Shown here: in pieces, positions 27,274-36,844 of the stretch
Position numbering within the stretch: the stretch's first letter is position 1
Layout of the letters: each line of letters opens with the position of its first letter
The notes under the pieces: generated by a model
Database searches by the model: none
Seen by the model: the letters and a program-made list of their open reading frames with translations, nothing else
What the model was told of the DNA's origin: nothing
NCBI RefSeq assembly: GCF_000154845.1
Contig: NZ_DS981505.1
Coordinates: forward strand, 1 to 64,000
DNA length: 64,000 nucleotides
Reading direction: 5' to 3'
Origin: Phocaeicola coprocola DSM 17136
GTDB lineage: Bacteria > Bacteroidota > Bacteroidia > Bacteroidales > Bacteroidaceae
Translations under genes and position numbers: made by a program

Positions 27274-27420
27274 GATTTGACAAACTTATAAAATCATAGA
27301 AAAACATATAGAATCCTATAATTTATGTTGTCTTCCTGTCTCAACCTTGCTGGTTGCAATTCCATTTCTTACGAAGCGGGAAAGCAGAGCCGTCAAGTCC
27401 TCAGGCGTAGATTCGGGGTA
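27274..27420 (-). ncRNA. Predicted omega-RNA (reRNA) of TnpB
   Basis: TnpB nucleases use a guide RNA that overlaps the 3' end of tnpB and runs through the element's end, taking the next 16-20 flanking bases as guide. By that rule the scaffold would cover this interval, and the guide would be the GH127 sequence directly to its left (about 27254-27271). Position is from family knowledge; no structure was computed. Confidence 0.4.
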
Positions 27421-28644
27421 ATCTGCCCCTATTTGTTTTTTTATGATAAGAGAAAGAAGATTCAGACTTGCATTGTAATCACGATCTATTATAGCACCAC
27501 ACTTAGCACAATGATAGATGCGGTCGCTCAATCTTAAGTCTTGCTTTATATGACCGCAAACACTGCATGTTTTGCTTGACGGATAGAAACGGTCGGCTTT
27601 CAGAACTTTAACCCCGTTCAGCAGCGACTTGTATTCTATCTGTCTGCATAACTCACCGAACGCCACATCTGAAACGGATTGGGCCAGCCTATGGTTGCGC
27701 ACCATTCCTTTCACGTTCAAATCCTCCAATGCAATATGCGCATAGTGGGTGGTAAGTATTGTAGTGACCTTCTGTGTGAAATCACGTCGTATATTTGCCA
27801 CTTTTCTTTGTGCATTGGAAAGTCTGACAGACAGTTTCCTGTAGTTGTTCGACTTTTTCTTGCCTTCCAAACGTTCCTGCTTGTTTCTCGCGTGTACACG
27901 TTTGTCAAGCTGTCTGCTTATTTTCTTTATTTTTCTCAGGTTCTTTTTCAGCGGCTTCGGATTCTCTACGGCAACTCCGCCGGAAAGTATCAATGCTGAC
28001 TTTATGCCAAGGTCAATCCCTGCCATCCGGACTCCCTTGTCGGTGTCAGCGTTCGGATGGGTACGCTTGTATTCATCCTCCGTCGCTTGGACACTGAAAG
28101 ATGCAAAGTATTTGTTTCCCTGCTGTGATATTACCACTCCGTTTATCTTCCCGATAAACCGCAGCCGTTCAGTCATCTTCACCCAGCCAAGATTGGGGAC
28201 TTTAAGATACTGATGCTTCTGTTTTCCGTTGTGTGGTATCTTTCTGAAAGCCTTTGAATTGCGATTGGTATCAGATAATGAAACCTGGTCACCGCCAATA
28301 TAGAAACTGCCTTCGTTATCCTTCTTTCTCTTAAATTGCGGATAGGAAACGATACCTTTCTTCAAATCTTCGAAGAACTTCTTGAAAGCCTTTCCAAGAT
28401 TAATAAACGGCTGCTGCGTAGCATATTTTGTGACTTCAACGACAAACGGGAACTCTTCTTTCTTGATAGCATTGAACGCTTTCTTCAACCCATAAGCATC
28501 TACTTTATCACCTTCCTTATAACGGCGTTGCCATTCGGCAAGCCCCCAATTATAAGCAAGACGGGCGCAACCGAATGCCTTGCGGAAGTAGCTCTTCTGC
28601 TTGTTGTTCGGTACGAGTTCTATCTTATGGGATATGGTTATCAT
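27316..28644 (-). CDS. tnpB: IS607 TnpB, RNA-guided RuvC-like nuclease
   Basis: A 442-residue TnpB, the transposon-encoded ancestor type of Cas12. The N-terminus has the helical REC-like region starting with HKIELVPNNKQKSYF. The RuvC residues appear intact: Asp in AGIDLGIKSALIL, Glu in IALEDLNVKGM and the final Asp in IIDRDYNASLNLL, with a zinc ribbon between them (CSVCGHIKQDL, then YHCAKCG). In known systems TnpB cuts the empty donor site and so promotes retention of the element. Its start overlaps the tnpA stop by 4 bases. Nothing suggests that it is inactive. Confidence 0.93.
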   Translation of the reverse strand: MITISHKIELVPNNKQKSYFRKAFGCARLAYNWGLAEWQRRYKEGDKVDAYGLKKAFNAIKKEEFPFVVEVTKYATQQPFINLGKAFKKFFEDLKKGIVSYPQFKRKKDNEGSFYIGGDQVSLSDTNRNSKAFRKIPHNGKQKHQYLKVPNLGWVKMTERLRFIGKINGVVISQQGNKYFASFSVQATEDEYKRTHPNADTDKGVRMAGIDLGIKSALILSGGVAVENPKPLKKNLRKIKKISRQLDKRVHARNKQERLEGKKKSNNYRKLSVRLSNAQRKVANIRRDFTQKVTTILTTHYAHIALEDLNVKGMVRNHRLAQSVSDVAFGELCRQIEYKSLLNGVKVLKADRFYPSSKTCSVCGHIKQDLRLSDRIYHCAKCGAIIDRDYNASLNLLSLIIKKQIGADYPESTPEDLTALLSRFVRNGIATSKVETGRQHKL

Positions 28645-29285
28645 TCTTTACTATTCAAATTTTCGGCTACTGCCTTGTTTACATCTTCTAATAATTTCTT
28701 GTTTTTGTTACTTCTACTTCCATACAGACGGGCAGAAAATACGGTGATGATTTCCAGAACGTCCTTTGCAAGTTCTTCTTCAAACCTTACGTTTTCCTCT
28801 CCTTTATTGATAATTATTACCTCCACCTCCTTGGCCTCACAAATAGCGAACACAAGTTCTGCGCCAAAGCGAAGGAGTCTATCTTTATGCGTTAATACCA
28901 ATCTTCTCACTTGCCCTTCAAGGATGAGATTCAGAAGTTTTGTCAATCCTTTCTTGTAGTAATTCATGCCACTCCCAAGGTCTTGTATTACTTCATATTC
29001 AAATCCTTTCTTGGCGCAGTAGGATTCAAGGACAGCAACTTGGCGTATAAGATCTTCCTTTTGGTCGTGAGATGAAACACGGGCATAAGCAATGGTTTTT
29101 AATCCGTCTTGAACCATGTGAAGGTCGTCCTTGATGTTTTTCAAAGACTCTAATCTATAACGTCTGTTCCCTCCACGGGTCAGTTCATCAGGTTTGAGCA
29201 ATCCTTTTTTGTCCCAATTGCGAAGCGTGGTTGTGGTTACTCCCAAAACCTTTGCGGCCTCTCCGATTGTCATTAACTTCTTCAT
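28641..29285 (-). CDS. tnpA: IS607 TnpA, serine recombinase transposase
   Basis: A 214-residue IS607-type transposase. A MerR-like helix-turn-helix comes first (MTIGEAAKVLGVTTTTLRNW, residues 5-24), the reverse of the usual serine-recombinase order. The catalytic domain follows with the active serine in YARVSSHDQKEDLIRQ near residue 71, then the conserved RLLRFG loop. It catalyses insertion through a double-strand break with a 5'-phosphoserine link, typically at GG. The two genes overlap (ATGA). Full length and apparently functional. Confidence 0.93.
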   Translation of the reverse strand: MKKLMTIGEAAKVLGVTTTTLRNWDKKGLLKPDELTRGGNRRYRLESLKNIKDDLHMVQDGLKTIAYARVSSHDQKEDLIRQVAVLESYCAKKGFEYEVIQDLGSGMNYYKKGLTKLLNLILEGQVRRLVLTHKDRLLRFGAELVFAICEAKEVEVIIINKGEENVRFEEELAKDVLEIITVFSARLYGSRSNKNKKLLEDVNKAVAENLNSKE

Positions 29286-29373
29286 GTATGCAAAGCTAAG
29301 AAAAAGATCATACTTATAAAATATACTTCTATCTTTTTATATGATTTTATAATTATAAGCTAACAGCAGTTAG

Positions 29374-29914
29374 CCCCTTCGTACATATGTCCCATATTGT
29401 ATAATTCATGGCTATGGACTACCCATGAGTACGGCTTATCTCCCATTCCAGCTCCTCCCCAATGTTCATGTGAAGCCGAAACTCCAGTTGTATGAGCCTC
29501 ATATAAATATCCATCCTCTTCTTGTGCATTTCCGATGAGATCTATAATGCTATCCATCGTATGCTCTAATGCTAAATCTTTTTCCAAAGTCAACAGATAT
29601 GCAGCTCCCTCCATCACTTTATAAAGGTCTGAAGCTACAAAACGATGCGGGAATGGAAGCTCATCTTTCACTCCATTTAAATAATTTCCGGTTTTACGCA
29701 AATTGTCCATGGCAGGGCGTACTTTTTCCAAAGCAAAGGGAACAAGTACTTCTTTTTAAATCTGTAAACGTGGCAACCAAAAATTATCTTCGAGAATTAC
29801 TTCATTAAAAGAAACGGGCTGAAGCACATCACTACTTTTCGTCTTCTTTATCGAAGCATACGATATAAAAGGAAGTAAAATAAATAATGTACAAATTACA
29901 GTGTTTGTCTTCAT
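29374..29914 (-). pseudogene. GH127 beta-L-arabinofuranosidase, N-terminal part (nonsense mutation)
   Basis: The original start is the ATG at 29914, giving a signal peptide (VICTLFILLPFISYAS) and the family's opening EDNFWLPRLQ. Codon 53 is TAA (29756-29758), where the next residues read KEVLVPFALEKVRPAMDNLR, so a former CAA or similar codon has become a stop. The frame continues with FVASDLYKVMEGAAYLL and SHELYNMGHMYEGA and then enters the IS607 element at about 29374. Two independent inactivating lesions show that the gene is dead. An internal ATG at 29731 could give only a truncated piece. Confidence 0.9.
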
Positions 29915-30137
29915 ATTAAATATAAGTAGTTCTTTAAATATACGTATATACTTTAATTGTCCTAACGGTTTTCTATAATTGAAGTTTTACCTTATCTGTA
30001 ACAGATATGTTTCTATGTTTTAAGGCAGTAACGTCAGTAGACCAACTATTGCTACTAACATTACCGCCCAACAAATGATAAACAACCTAAGATAAAACTT
30101 ACAATCTTATCTCATGACAAATCATTATCCAATGGTT
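29915..30137. other. Spacer upstream of GH127
   Basis: About 220 AT-rich bases between the acyltransferase and GH127. No reading frame, consensus promoter or convincing terminator was found by eye. The gap is larger than the others in this leftward cluster, so GH127 may have had its own promoter. Confidence 0.3.
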
Positions 30138-31226
30138 TTATCCTATAACCCATTTACTTCCAGGAATAAGCGATATGATCTTCGTTGCAATAAGGCTCGA
30201 AATGAATGTACAGACAGCAATACAAGGAATAGCCATAACAGTAGGCAATGCCAAATTGTGCTTAAACAAGGCAGCCCACAATCCTAACCAGAATATATGC
30301 ATCAGGTACATACCATAACTCAACTTTGACATTTCAGTTACCCACCGTGGAGCAGAAGGAGCCTTAATGGTGCTGAATATCAGGAATGTTCCGGCAGTAA
30401 GAAGTACACAGTTTATGGTGCAGAAAGCCCATCCGATTTCGATTACAGGAGTTGAGAGTATTTCACCTGGAACGGCCTGACAATAAAAAGAATAAATGGT
30501 CCACAATGCACCTATTACCATCAGGAGTCCACCGCCCCAAAGACGTTTAGAGCGACTCCAGGTAAGATGTACACGTATATAATGTGCCAGCACAAGATAA
30601 CCTAAATAACCTGAGAAATACCATAACATATGGTACTCATTCCAGAAACACTGTCCCCATACTTCACCCGCTACACGATTCAGATAAGGCATACATGTCG
30701 ACACCAGAAAAAGCACAATAAAGAAACGTTCCTCTTTCGCACTAGCTTTACTGATCCACGGTGAAACGATCGGGATAAACAAATAAAGGCTTATCAAAGG
30801 ATACATAAACCAGAGATGTCCTGCCAAAGTCGGAAAATTCAGCCATATACGTGACAAATCTTTCACCGAGGTAGCTGAGTCAATTTGTCCCCATAACATC
30901 GGCAACGTGCTATATAAAACCATAAAGATCAAGAACGGAGGCAATATGCGCATAAAGCGATGACGATAAAACTGCCACATGTTCTGTCCTTCCTTCATCG
31001 GAACAAGAAGAAAAGCAGACACAATCATAAAAAGTGGAACCGACATACGTGAAAATCCGTCGTATACAGATACCCACAACCTGTCTGTCTCTGATGCAAG
31101 GTATGACTGTGGACCTACCATATCAGTAGATCCGGCAGCACCATAAAAATTCTCGCTAGCATGCACAACCATTACCAGAAAGCATGCGAAAATACGTACA
31201 TAATCTAAAAAAACAATACGTTTCAT
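30138..31226 (-). CDS. Acyltransferase 3 family membrane protein
   Basis: A 362-residue polytopic membrane protein of the acyltransferase-3 family (about ten helices), which moves acetyl or other acyl groups onto sugars across the inner membrane. The N-terminal LDYVRIFACFLVMVVHASE contains the conserved catalytic-type histidine, SVPLFMIVSAFLL follows, and FMRILPPFLIF carries the conserved Arg. It lies 37 bases downstream of the broken GH42-like gene and is part of the same leftward cluster. A biosynthetic-type enzyme in a degradation locus is common in Bacteroides, but its substrate is unknown. Confidence 0.85.
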   Translation of the reverse strand: MKRIVFLDYVRIFACFLVMVVHASENFYGAAGSTDMVGPQSYLASETDRLWVSVYDGFSRMSVPLFMIVSAFLLVPMKEGQNMWQFYRHRFMRILPPFLIFMVLYSTLPMLWGQIDSATSVKDLSRIWLNFPTLAGHLWFMYPLISLYLFIPIVSPWISKASAKEERFFIVLFLVSTCMPYLNRVAGEVWGQCFWNEYHMLWYFSGYLGYLVLAHYIRVHLTWSRSKRLWGGGLLMVIGALWTIYSFYCQAVPGEILSTPVIEIGWAFCTINCVLLTAGTFLIFSTIKAPSAPRWVTEMSKLSYGMYLMHIFWLGLWAALFKHNLALPTVMAIPCIAVCTFISSLIATKIISLIPGSKWVIG

Positions 31227-31263
31227 TCTTTATAAAAAATCTATTGAGTTATCATATCAATAT

Positions 31264-33401
31264 TTACCACTTAACGTTTACTTCTACTCCATCGGGGTTA
31301 TTTTCAAACCGAACTAGCAAAGTAGAAGATTTCTTGTCCCAGTTACTCTTCCAGTCAAAATGTTCACCATTTATCATTACTTCTTTAGGAACGGAAGGCA
31401 AATAAACTCGGGAAACATTCGTCGTGTTCAACGGACTTTTAGCAATAAAAGAGTATTCCTTCTCACCCAGTCTTTCATCACTGATTCTTGATGCCCCACA
31501 CAAAACATGCGCTTTACTCTTCTCTGTTATTTTCCGCAAATCATACAAATAGGCCTGCTCTCCCGGATTAATCTTTTTCTGAGAAATAACAGGCAGGTCT
31601 TTATCGAACAAATCAATATACAACCCTTTAATTTGTACAGGTTTAGAGGAAATACTTTCATCCAGGACGACCGCAATGACATATGCACCACGCTGGACAA
31701 CAAAATTATTCTTCAGTTCAACTTTTTCACCACTCACCTCCTTATAAAGAGAATATACACACTCTTTAAACACTTTGTTACCATCCGGTTCCAACGCAAA
31801 GTATTTCGGATCGCGGCGTATAACCTGTATTTTTCCTTTACCCACCGTATATTTTCCGGCAGCCGGTTTTCTGTCCAGTCCTGCTAATTCAAACAAATGT
31901 TCTGAAGGCGAATGATATGCATAAGGAGATTTATTCCACCATTCAGGAACCTGCTGATACGGATCAATATCCTCTCCACAGTAAATCAGTGCACCACCGT
32001 TTTTTACCCAATCGACCAACATCTGGTGATAACGTTCTTCCATTGGCTTCATATTGGAATAAGACATAATCAAAACCTTTACATCGGCCAATGTTTGCTT
32101 GAACGGCAAGTTTTCCATATGTACAATTTCTACCGGAATACCGTCTTTCATCAATGGTAAGGTCTGTCCGTAAAAACTGGAGAAAGAAGGATCATCATAA
32201 CCGTCATGATTAGGAAAACGCTGGAACATCATCGAGTTTGCCATCAATACGCCAATGCCGTGAGTTCCACTAACAGCACAATCTGACACTTTGATGTCGT
32301 TCAGCGTATTTATCATGATCTGCATCTGTGTAGAATAATCGCGGGGAATACGCTGCTTTTTGTCAGTTCATGCTATATCATACAATCCCTGATATATACG
32401 GTCGGGCCATGGCATTACTTCATACGTATCTACATCCGAATACATCAACTGAGCTGCAAAAGTAGCCTGATAATTTATTTTATAATCGGTCCAGTCTTTC
32501 GCACGGTCTTCAATAGAATCAGTCAGAAAATACATCTTCCGTCCCAAAGGAGCTGTCATCGATTTCATACAGCCATATTCGAGAAAAGCATTTTCAAAGA
32601 CTCTCTCCTTACGCACCCCTTTAAAATAATTCGGTTCGCGGGATGTACCAGTCCATACTTGAGCGATATAGCCGTCAACACAATCAAGCGAAGCTAAACT
32701 AGCTTCCGGACTCACAATCTGCCATGAAGTATAATTTATCAGAGAATGGGTAGGGACATAACATTTTACTTCCAATCCCTTGCTCTTACCATACTCTTTA
32801 GCATAAGAAAATATCTCATCCAAGGCGCGATAATACAGCCAATATTTCAGTTTATTCGACAGATAAGTCATATCCGGTGAGCCTTGCTGATCCTGCCATG
32901 GCGTTCCATAATAATTCATCCATTCTTCCTTAAATGCATTACTATAGCCTCCTCTCATCCAAAACTCAGGTTCTTCCAGATAGATATCTGTAATGCCTGA
33001 ATCTATCACCCGCTTTATCTGCTTTTCTTTCATGTATCTGATAAAGCTTTCGGTTGGAACAACATAAGATGCGAGATGTCTGCACCATTTTTTTCCCGCT
33101 GTCCTTCGCGCAAATGATCGGTCACTCCATCCCATTTTCCTAAAAAATAGTCCTGATAATCTCCCCAGGCTACTCCCGTCATAAACTGAATGCCATATCC
33201 TCTTTTACGCCATGATTCTATACGCTGTTCAAAGGTCATATTCGGTTTATCTACCGTGCCATATACCATTACGGCATCGGCACGAATATCTGTTTCCTGC
33301 TTCCAAGGTTCTGCTGTCTGAAATATGGCCTTGGCATCCTGAGCATTTAGTGTTTCTGCAACACACGCCAGCCCAAGCACGATATTAAATATTGTCTTCA
33401 T
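31264..33401 (-). pseudogene. GH42-like glycoside hydrolase, broken by frameshift and stop
   Basis: Three consecutive reading frames together form one protein of about 710 residues. The start is the ATG at 33401 with a signal peptide (LGLACVAETLNAQ). Near 33070 the frame shifts: one frame ends ADISHLMLFQPKALSDT, while the family sequence continues in another as YVVPTESFIRYMKEKQIKR. A TGA at 32368-32370 then interrupts YQGLYDIA and is followed in the same frame by TDKKQRIPRDYSTQ. The first part looks like a TIM barrel with a catalytic-type glutamate in DIYLEEPEFW; the last part, with LIMSYSNMKPM and GGALIYCGEDID, resembles the trimerisation domain of GH42 beta-galactosidases. The family assignment is tentative, the breakage is clear. 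Confidence 0.8.
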
Positions 33402-33442
33402 AAATAAGCAATTTTCAAAATAAGATATAAGCAAGATATCTT

Positions 33443-35710
33443 TTACTCACGACTGAATGAATAAGGAGCATCTTCAGGTGCGATACCTCTGTTCTTGTTC
33501 GGTTTGTCACCCATTACATAGTCAATCGTACCGCCATTTTGCAGAGTAGAATAAGTAATGTAATTCTTGGTATATTCCTGACCGTTTACCTTCATGTCCT
33601 GAATGTAATAGTTGGTCTCACTGTTCTGAGGAGCATTGATTACAATGTTCTTGCCATTTTCAAAATGGATGGTTGCTTTCTGGAACAGCGGAGCACCAAG
33701 TACATACTGGTCGGTTCCCGGACATACCGGATAGAATCCCAGTGCTGAGAACACATACCATGCAGAAGTCTGTCCGTTATCCTCGTCACCGCAATAACCG
33801 TCGGGAGTCGGAGTATACATGCGGTCCATTACCTGACGAAGCCAGTACTGAGCCTTCCATGGCTGCTTGGCATAGTTGTACAGGTAAATCATGTGCTGGA
33901 TAGGCTGGTTGCCGTGTGCATAGTTACCCATGTTCATCACTGTCATCTCACGGATTTCGTGAATCGGGAAACCGTAATAGCTGTCGTCGAATACAGGAGG
34001 TACAGAGAATACAGAATCCATCATTGTCACAAACATGTCATCACCGTCCATCAGGTCAATCAGTCCCTGAGGATCGTGGAATACAGACCATGAATAATGC
34101 CAGCTATTACCTTCGGTGAATGCATCACCCCATTTCAGCGGTGAGAACGGAGCCATGAACTTGCCATCCTTATTCTTGCCACGCATCAGCAGGGTTTCCT
34201 TGTCGAACAGGTTTCTGTAATTCATGGCACGTTTGGCAAACAGGTTCACTTCCTTCTTCGGACGCTTCAGGTCCTTTGCCAGTTTATAGATACACCAGTC
34301 GTTGTAAGCATATTCCAGTGTACGGGCAGCATTCTCGTTGATCTTCACATCGTAAGGTACATAACCCAGCTTGTTGTAATATTCATATCCCAGACGTCCG
34401 GTTGAAGAAACTTCCGGATGTACATTTTCCGTTCCGTGAATCAGACCTTTATAAAGAGTTTCCAGATCGTCCACCTTCACACCCTTGAAGTAAGCATCCA
34501 CCAGGATGGAAGCCGAGTTGTTTCCGATCATGCAGCCACGGTGTCCCGGGCTTGCCCATTCGGGGAAGAAACCGCTTTCCTTATATGTATTGATAAGACC
34601 TTCCTGAATTTCCTTGTTGACAGACGGATAAATCAGGTTCAACAACGGGAACAGGCAGCGGAATGTATCCCAGAAGCCTGTATCGGTATACATATATCCC
34701 GGAACTACCTCACCGTTGTAAGGACTGTAGTGTACGATCTGTCCCTGTGCATCCACTTCGTAGAACTTGCGCGGGAAGAGCAGTGAGCGGTACAGACAAG
34801 AGTAGAAAGTACGGTACTGGTCGAGATTGCCGCCTTCCACTTCAATCTTGCTTAATACATCGTTCCATGCAGCCTTGCCCTTTTCTACCAGCGTATTGAA
34901 ATCATCGTTACCCAGTTCCTTCAGGTTCAGCAAAGCCTGTTCAGGACTGATGAATGAAGAAGCCACGCGTGCATGTACGGTTTCTCCCTTTTTCGTAGCA
35001 AATCCGATGATAGCTCCTGCATGGTCTGCCTGCTGTTCCGTACCGTTCTCCTTTACGATACTGTCGGCAACGGTAGCCTGATAAGTGAACGGCTTGTCGA
35101 ATTCGATAACGAAATAATTCTTGAAGTTAGCCGGAACACCGCCACTGTTCTTGGTAGAATAACCGATGATACGGTTGTTTGCCGCATCAATCTTTACATA
35201 CGAACCCTTGTCGAAAGCATCTACCACTACATACGAGTGTTCATTTTCGGGGAAAGTAAAGCGGAACATGGCAGCACGTTCTGTCGGAGTCAGCTCGGTT
35301 ACAATGTCGTATTCTGCCAGATACACTTTATAATAATATGCCTTTGCAGTTTCGCTCTTGTGAGCAAACCAGCTGGCACGTTTGTCTTCATTGAATTCCG
35401 GTTTGTTTACCATCGGCATGATGGAGAACTGTCCGTAGTCGTTTATCCACGGACTGGGCTGGTGAGTCTGCTTGAATCCGCGGATCTTCGTAGCTGTGTA
35501 CTGATACATCCAGCCGTCGCCCATCTTACCTGTCTGCGGGCTCCAGAAGTTCATACCCCACGGACGCGCGATGGCCGGATACGTGTTACCCGTTGACAGC
35601 TCGAATGTAGACTGAGTGCCGACCAGCGGGTTTACATAATCTGCATAATTGGTTGCTTTGGCAAAGCTCAAAAAGCCTGCCAGAAAAATAAGTAATGACA
35701 GTTTTTTCAT
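33443..35710 (-). CDS. GH92-family protein with Gln in place of the catalytic acid
   Basis: A 755-residue exported protein of family GH92, calcium-dependent exo-alpha-mannosidases. The signal peptide (FLAGFLSFAKA) is followed by the family opening VNPLVGTQ and RPWGMNFWSPQT. The paired base aspartates D642 and D644 are present in GDEDNGQTSAW. However, the motif normally written HGNEPSHH reads HGNQPIQH here, with Q602 (codon CAG) where the glutamate general acid is expected. In GH92 this exchange has been linked to enzymes that hydrolyse mannose-1-phosphodiester bonds, whose leaving group needs no proton. Codon use is GC-richer than that of its neighbours. Confidence 0.9.
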   Translation of the reverse strand: MKKLSLLIFLAGFLSFAKATNYADYVNPLVGTQSTFELSTGNTYPAIARPWGMNFWSPQTGKMGDGWMYQYTATKIRGFKQTHQPSPWINDYGQFSIMPMVNKPEFNEDKRASWFAHKSETAKAYYYKVYLAEYDIVTELTPTERAAMFRFTFPENEHSYVVVDAFDKGSYVKIDAANNRIIGYSTKNSGGVPANFKNYFVIEFDKPFTYQATVADSIVKENGTEQQADHAGAIIGFATKKGETVHARVASSFISPEQALLNLKELGNDDFNTLVEKGKAAWNDVLSKIEVEGGNLDQYRTFYSCLYRSLLFPRKFYEVDAQGQIVHYSPYNGEVVPGYMYTDTGFWDTFRCLFPLLNLIYPSVNKEIQEGLINTYKESGFFPEWASPGHRGCMIGNNSASILVDAYFKGVKVDDLETLYKGLIHGTENVHPEVSSTGRLGYEYYNKLGYVPYDVKINENAARTLEYAYNDWCIYKLAKDLKRPKKEVNLFAKRAMNYRNLFDKETLLMRGKNKDGKFMAPFSPLKWGDAFTEGNSWHYSWSVFHDPQGLIDLMDGDDMFVTMMDSVFSVPPVFDDSYYGFPIHEIREMTVMNMGNYAHGNQPIQHMIYLYNYAKQPWKAQYWLRQVMDRMYTPTPDGYCGDEDNGQTSAWYVFSALGFYPVCPGTDQYVLGAPLFQKATIHFENGKNIVINAPQNSETNYYIQDMKVNGQEYTKNYITYSTLQNGGTIDYVMGDKPNKNRGIAPEDAPYSFSRE

Positions 35711-35733
35711 GGCTTATCTTATAATCAAAATAT

Positions 35734-36792
35734 TTACTTTGTCAATTTAACAGGAGCAACTCCTTCAAAAGTAATCTTCACAGGTTTAATGTAACCATTC
35801 TCATCGAACTCCATCTTATCAATGCAAACTTGACGTTCATTAATACGGTTACAGTCCAAAGGACGACGATGATATACGATATAATATTCATCCTTACCCG
35901 GGATTTGTATGACAGAATGGTGTCCGGCTCCGGTAGCTACTTGTGGATCTTGCTGAAGGATTTTTCCAATTCTTTTAAATGGTCCCATTGGAGAATCGGC
36001 AATAGCATAAGCAACACTGTAATCAGGACCTCCCCATCCTCCTTCTGACCACATAAAATAATACTTGCCATTTCTTTTCAACATAAACGGTCCTTCCACA
36101 TATTGTTCAGGCGTAACTTCACGATACATTGTTCCATCCTGAAAAGGCTCCAGACCTAATAAATCAGAGCGAAGCTTCACGACATTACAATGTTTCCAGC
36201 CACCATAATACATGTAATAACTACCATCATCATCACGAAAAACAAACTGGTCAATAGGCTGAGCACCATTTATGATTTTATCAATCAGTGGCTTTCCTAA
36301 AGCATCTTTATACGGTCCGGCCGGAGAATCCGAAACAGCTACACCTATACCTCCTTTTTGCTTCTCGTTCTGTATATCATTTGCACCAAAAAACAAATAA
36401 TATTTCCCGTTAGCCTGAATTACCGATGGAGCCCAAAGAGCATATTTTGCCCATTTTACATTTGTTATCGACAAGACCTCCGGATGCTTAACCCAATGAA
36501 CCAGATCCTTGGAAGAAAAAGCATCAAAATGCGTCTGAAGATTATACTCCTGATTGATTGCATCTGTCTCTCGTTTTAAATCCTGACCGTATTTTTCAAC
36601 ATCTTCACCATATAGTAAAGAAAGAGTAGGATATACCCAGAATGTATCTCCATATATAATACCTTCCGGATCAGCATACCAGCCAGCAAATATCGGATTT
36701 CCGTTTTTCTTATCTCCCTTATTTTGTGATGATGCTATACCTGGCAAACATAAAAACAGTACAGCAGCGTAAAAAAATCGTTTTAAAATCAT
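35734..36792 (-). CDS. GH43-family glycoside hydrolase (a)
   Basis: A 352-residue exported five-bladed propeller enzyme of the GH43 type, typically an alpha-L-arabinofuranosidase, beta-xylosidase or galactosidase. The signal peptide ends near IASSQ. The three catalytic acids are visible: D41 in WYADPEG, the pKa-modulating Asp in PIDQFVFRDDDG and the acid Glu in YVEGPFML. It is divergent from the other GH43 proteins of the region. Before the IS array arrived, GH43(c) ended only 39 bases upstream, so the two belonged to one operon together with GH92 (23-base gap). Confidence 0.9.
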   Translation of the reverse strand: MILKRFFYAAVLFLCLPGIASSQNKGDKKNGNPIFAGWYADPEGIIYGDTFWVYPTLSLLYGEDVEKYGQDLKRETDAINQEYNLQTHFDAFSSKDLVHWVKHPEVLSITNVKWAKYALWAPSVIQANGKYYLFFGANDIQNEKQKGGIGVAVSDSPAGPYKDALGKPLIDKIINGAQPIDQFVFRDDDGSYYMYYGGWKHCNVVKLRSDLLGLEPFQDGTMYREVTPEQYVEGPFMLKRNGKYYFMWSEGGWGGPDYSVAYAIADSPMGPFKRIGKILQQDPQVATGAGHHSVIQIPGKDEYYIVYHRRPLDCNRINERQVCIDKMEFDENGYIKPVKITFEGVAPVKLTK

Positions 36793-36835
36793 AGATTATC
36801 CAATCATACTTTATAAATTATACATGCCTGATTAA

Positions 36836-36844
36836 AAAACAGGA
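36836..36844 (+). repeat. Target-site duplication, left copy
   Basis: AAAACAGGA directly precedes the first IS copy and recurs at 42945-42953 after the third copy. This marks the whole 6.1-kb array as sitting in one original insertion site. Confidence 0.85.

Larger units (their letters stand above)
27272..29375 (-). mobile_element. IS607-family element inserted in GH127
   Basis: About 2.1 kb holding a serine-recombinase tnpA and a tnpB, the hallmark pair of the IS607 family. The boundaries follow from rebuilding GH127. On the minus strand the left flank ends GAAGGGG and the right flank resumes at GGCAGTTGC, so fusing them at a shared GG restores GAA GGG GCA GTT GCT (EGAVA) in frame. Insertion at a GG with no target duplication is what IS607 elements do. 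A subterminal inverted repeat TATAAAATCATA (27287-27298) / TATGATTTTATA (29340-29351) lies near both ends. Confidence 0.9.

Noticed and set aside
29360-29731. Independent small gene of 123 residues next to the IS607 element
   Set aside because: It is the internal part of the GH127 N-terminal half. Reading continues upstream through a stop to a signal peptide and start at 29914.
32368-32370. TGA in the GH42-like gene as selenocysteine
   Set aside because: The same gene has an independent frameshift near 33070, no catalytic role is expected at this position, and nothing in the window suggests selenoprotein machinery.
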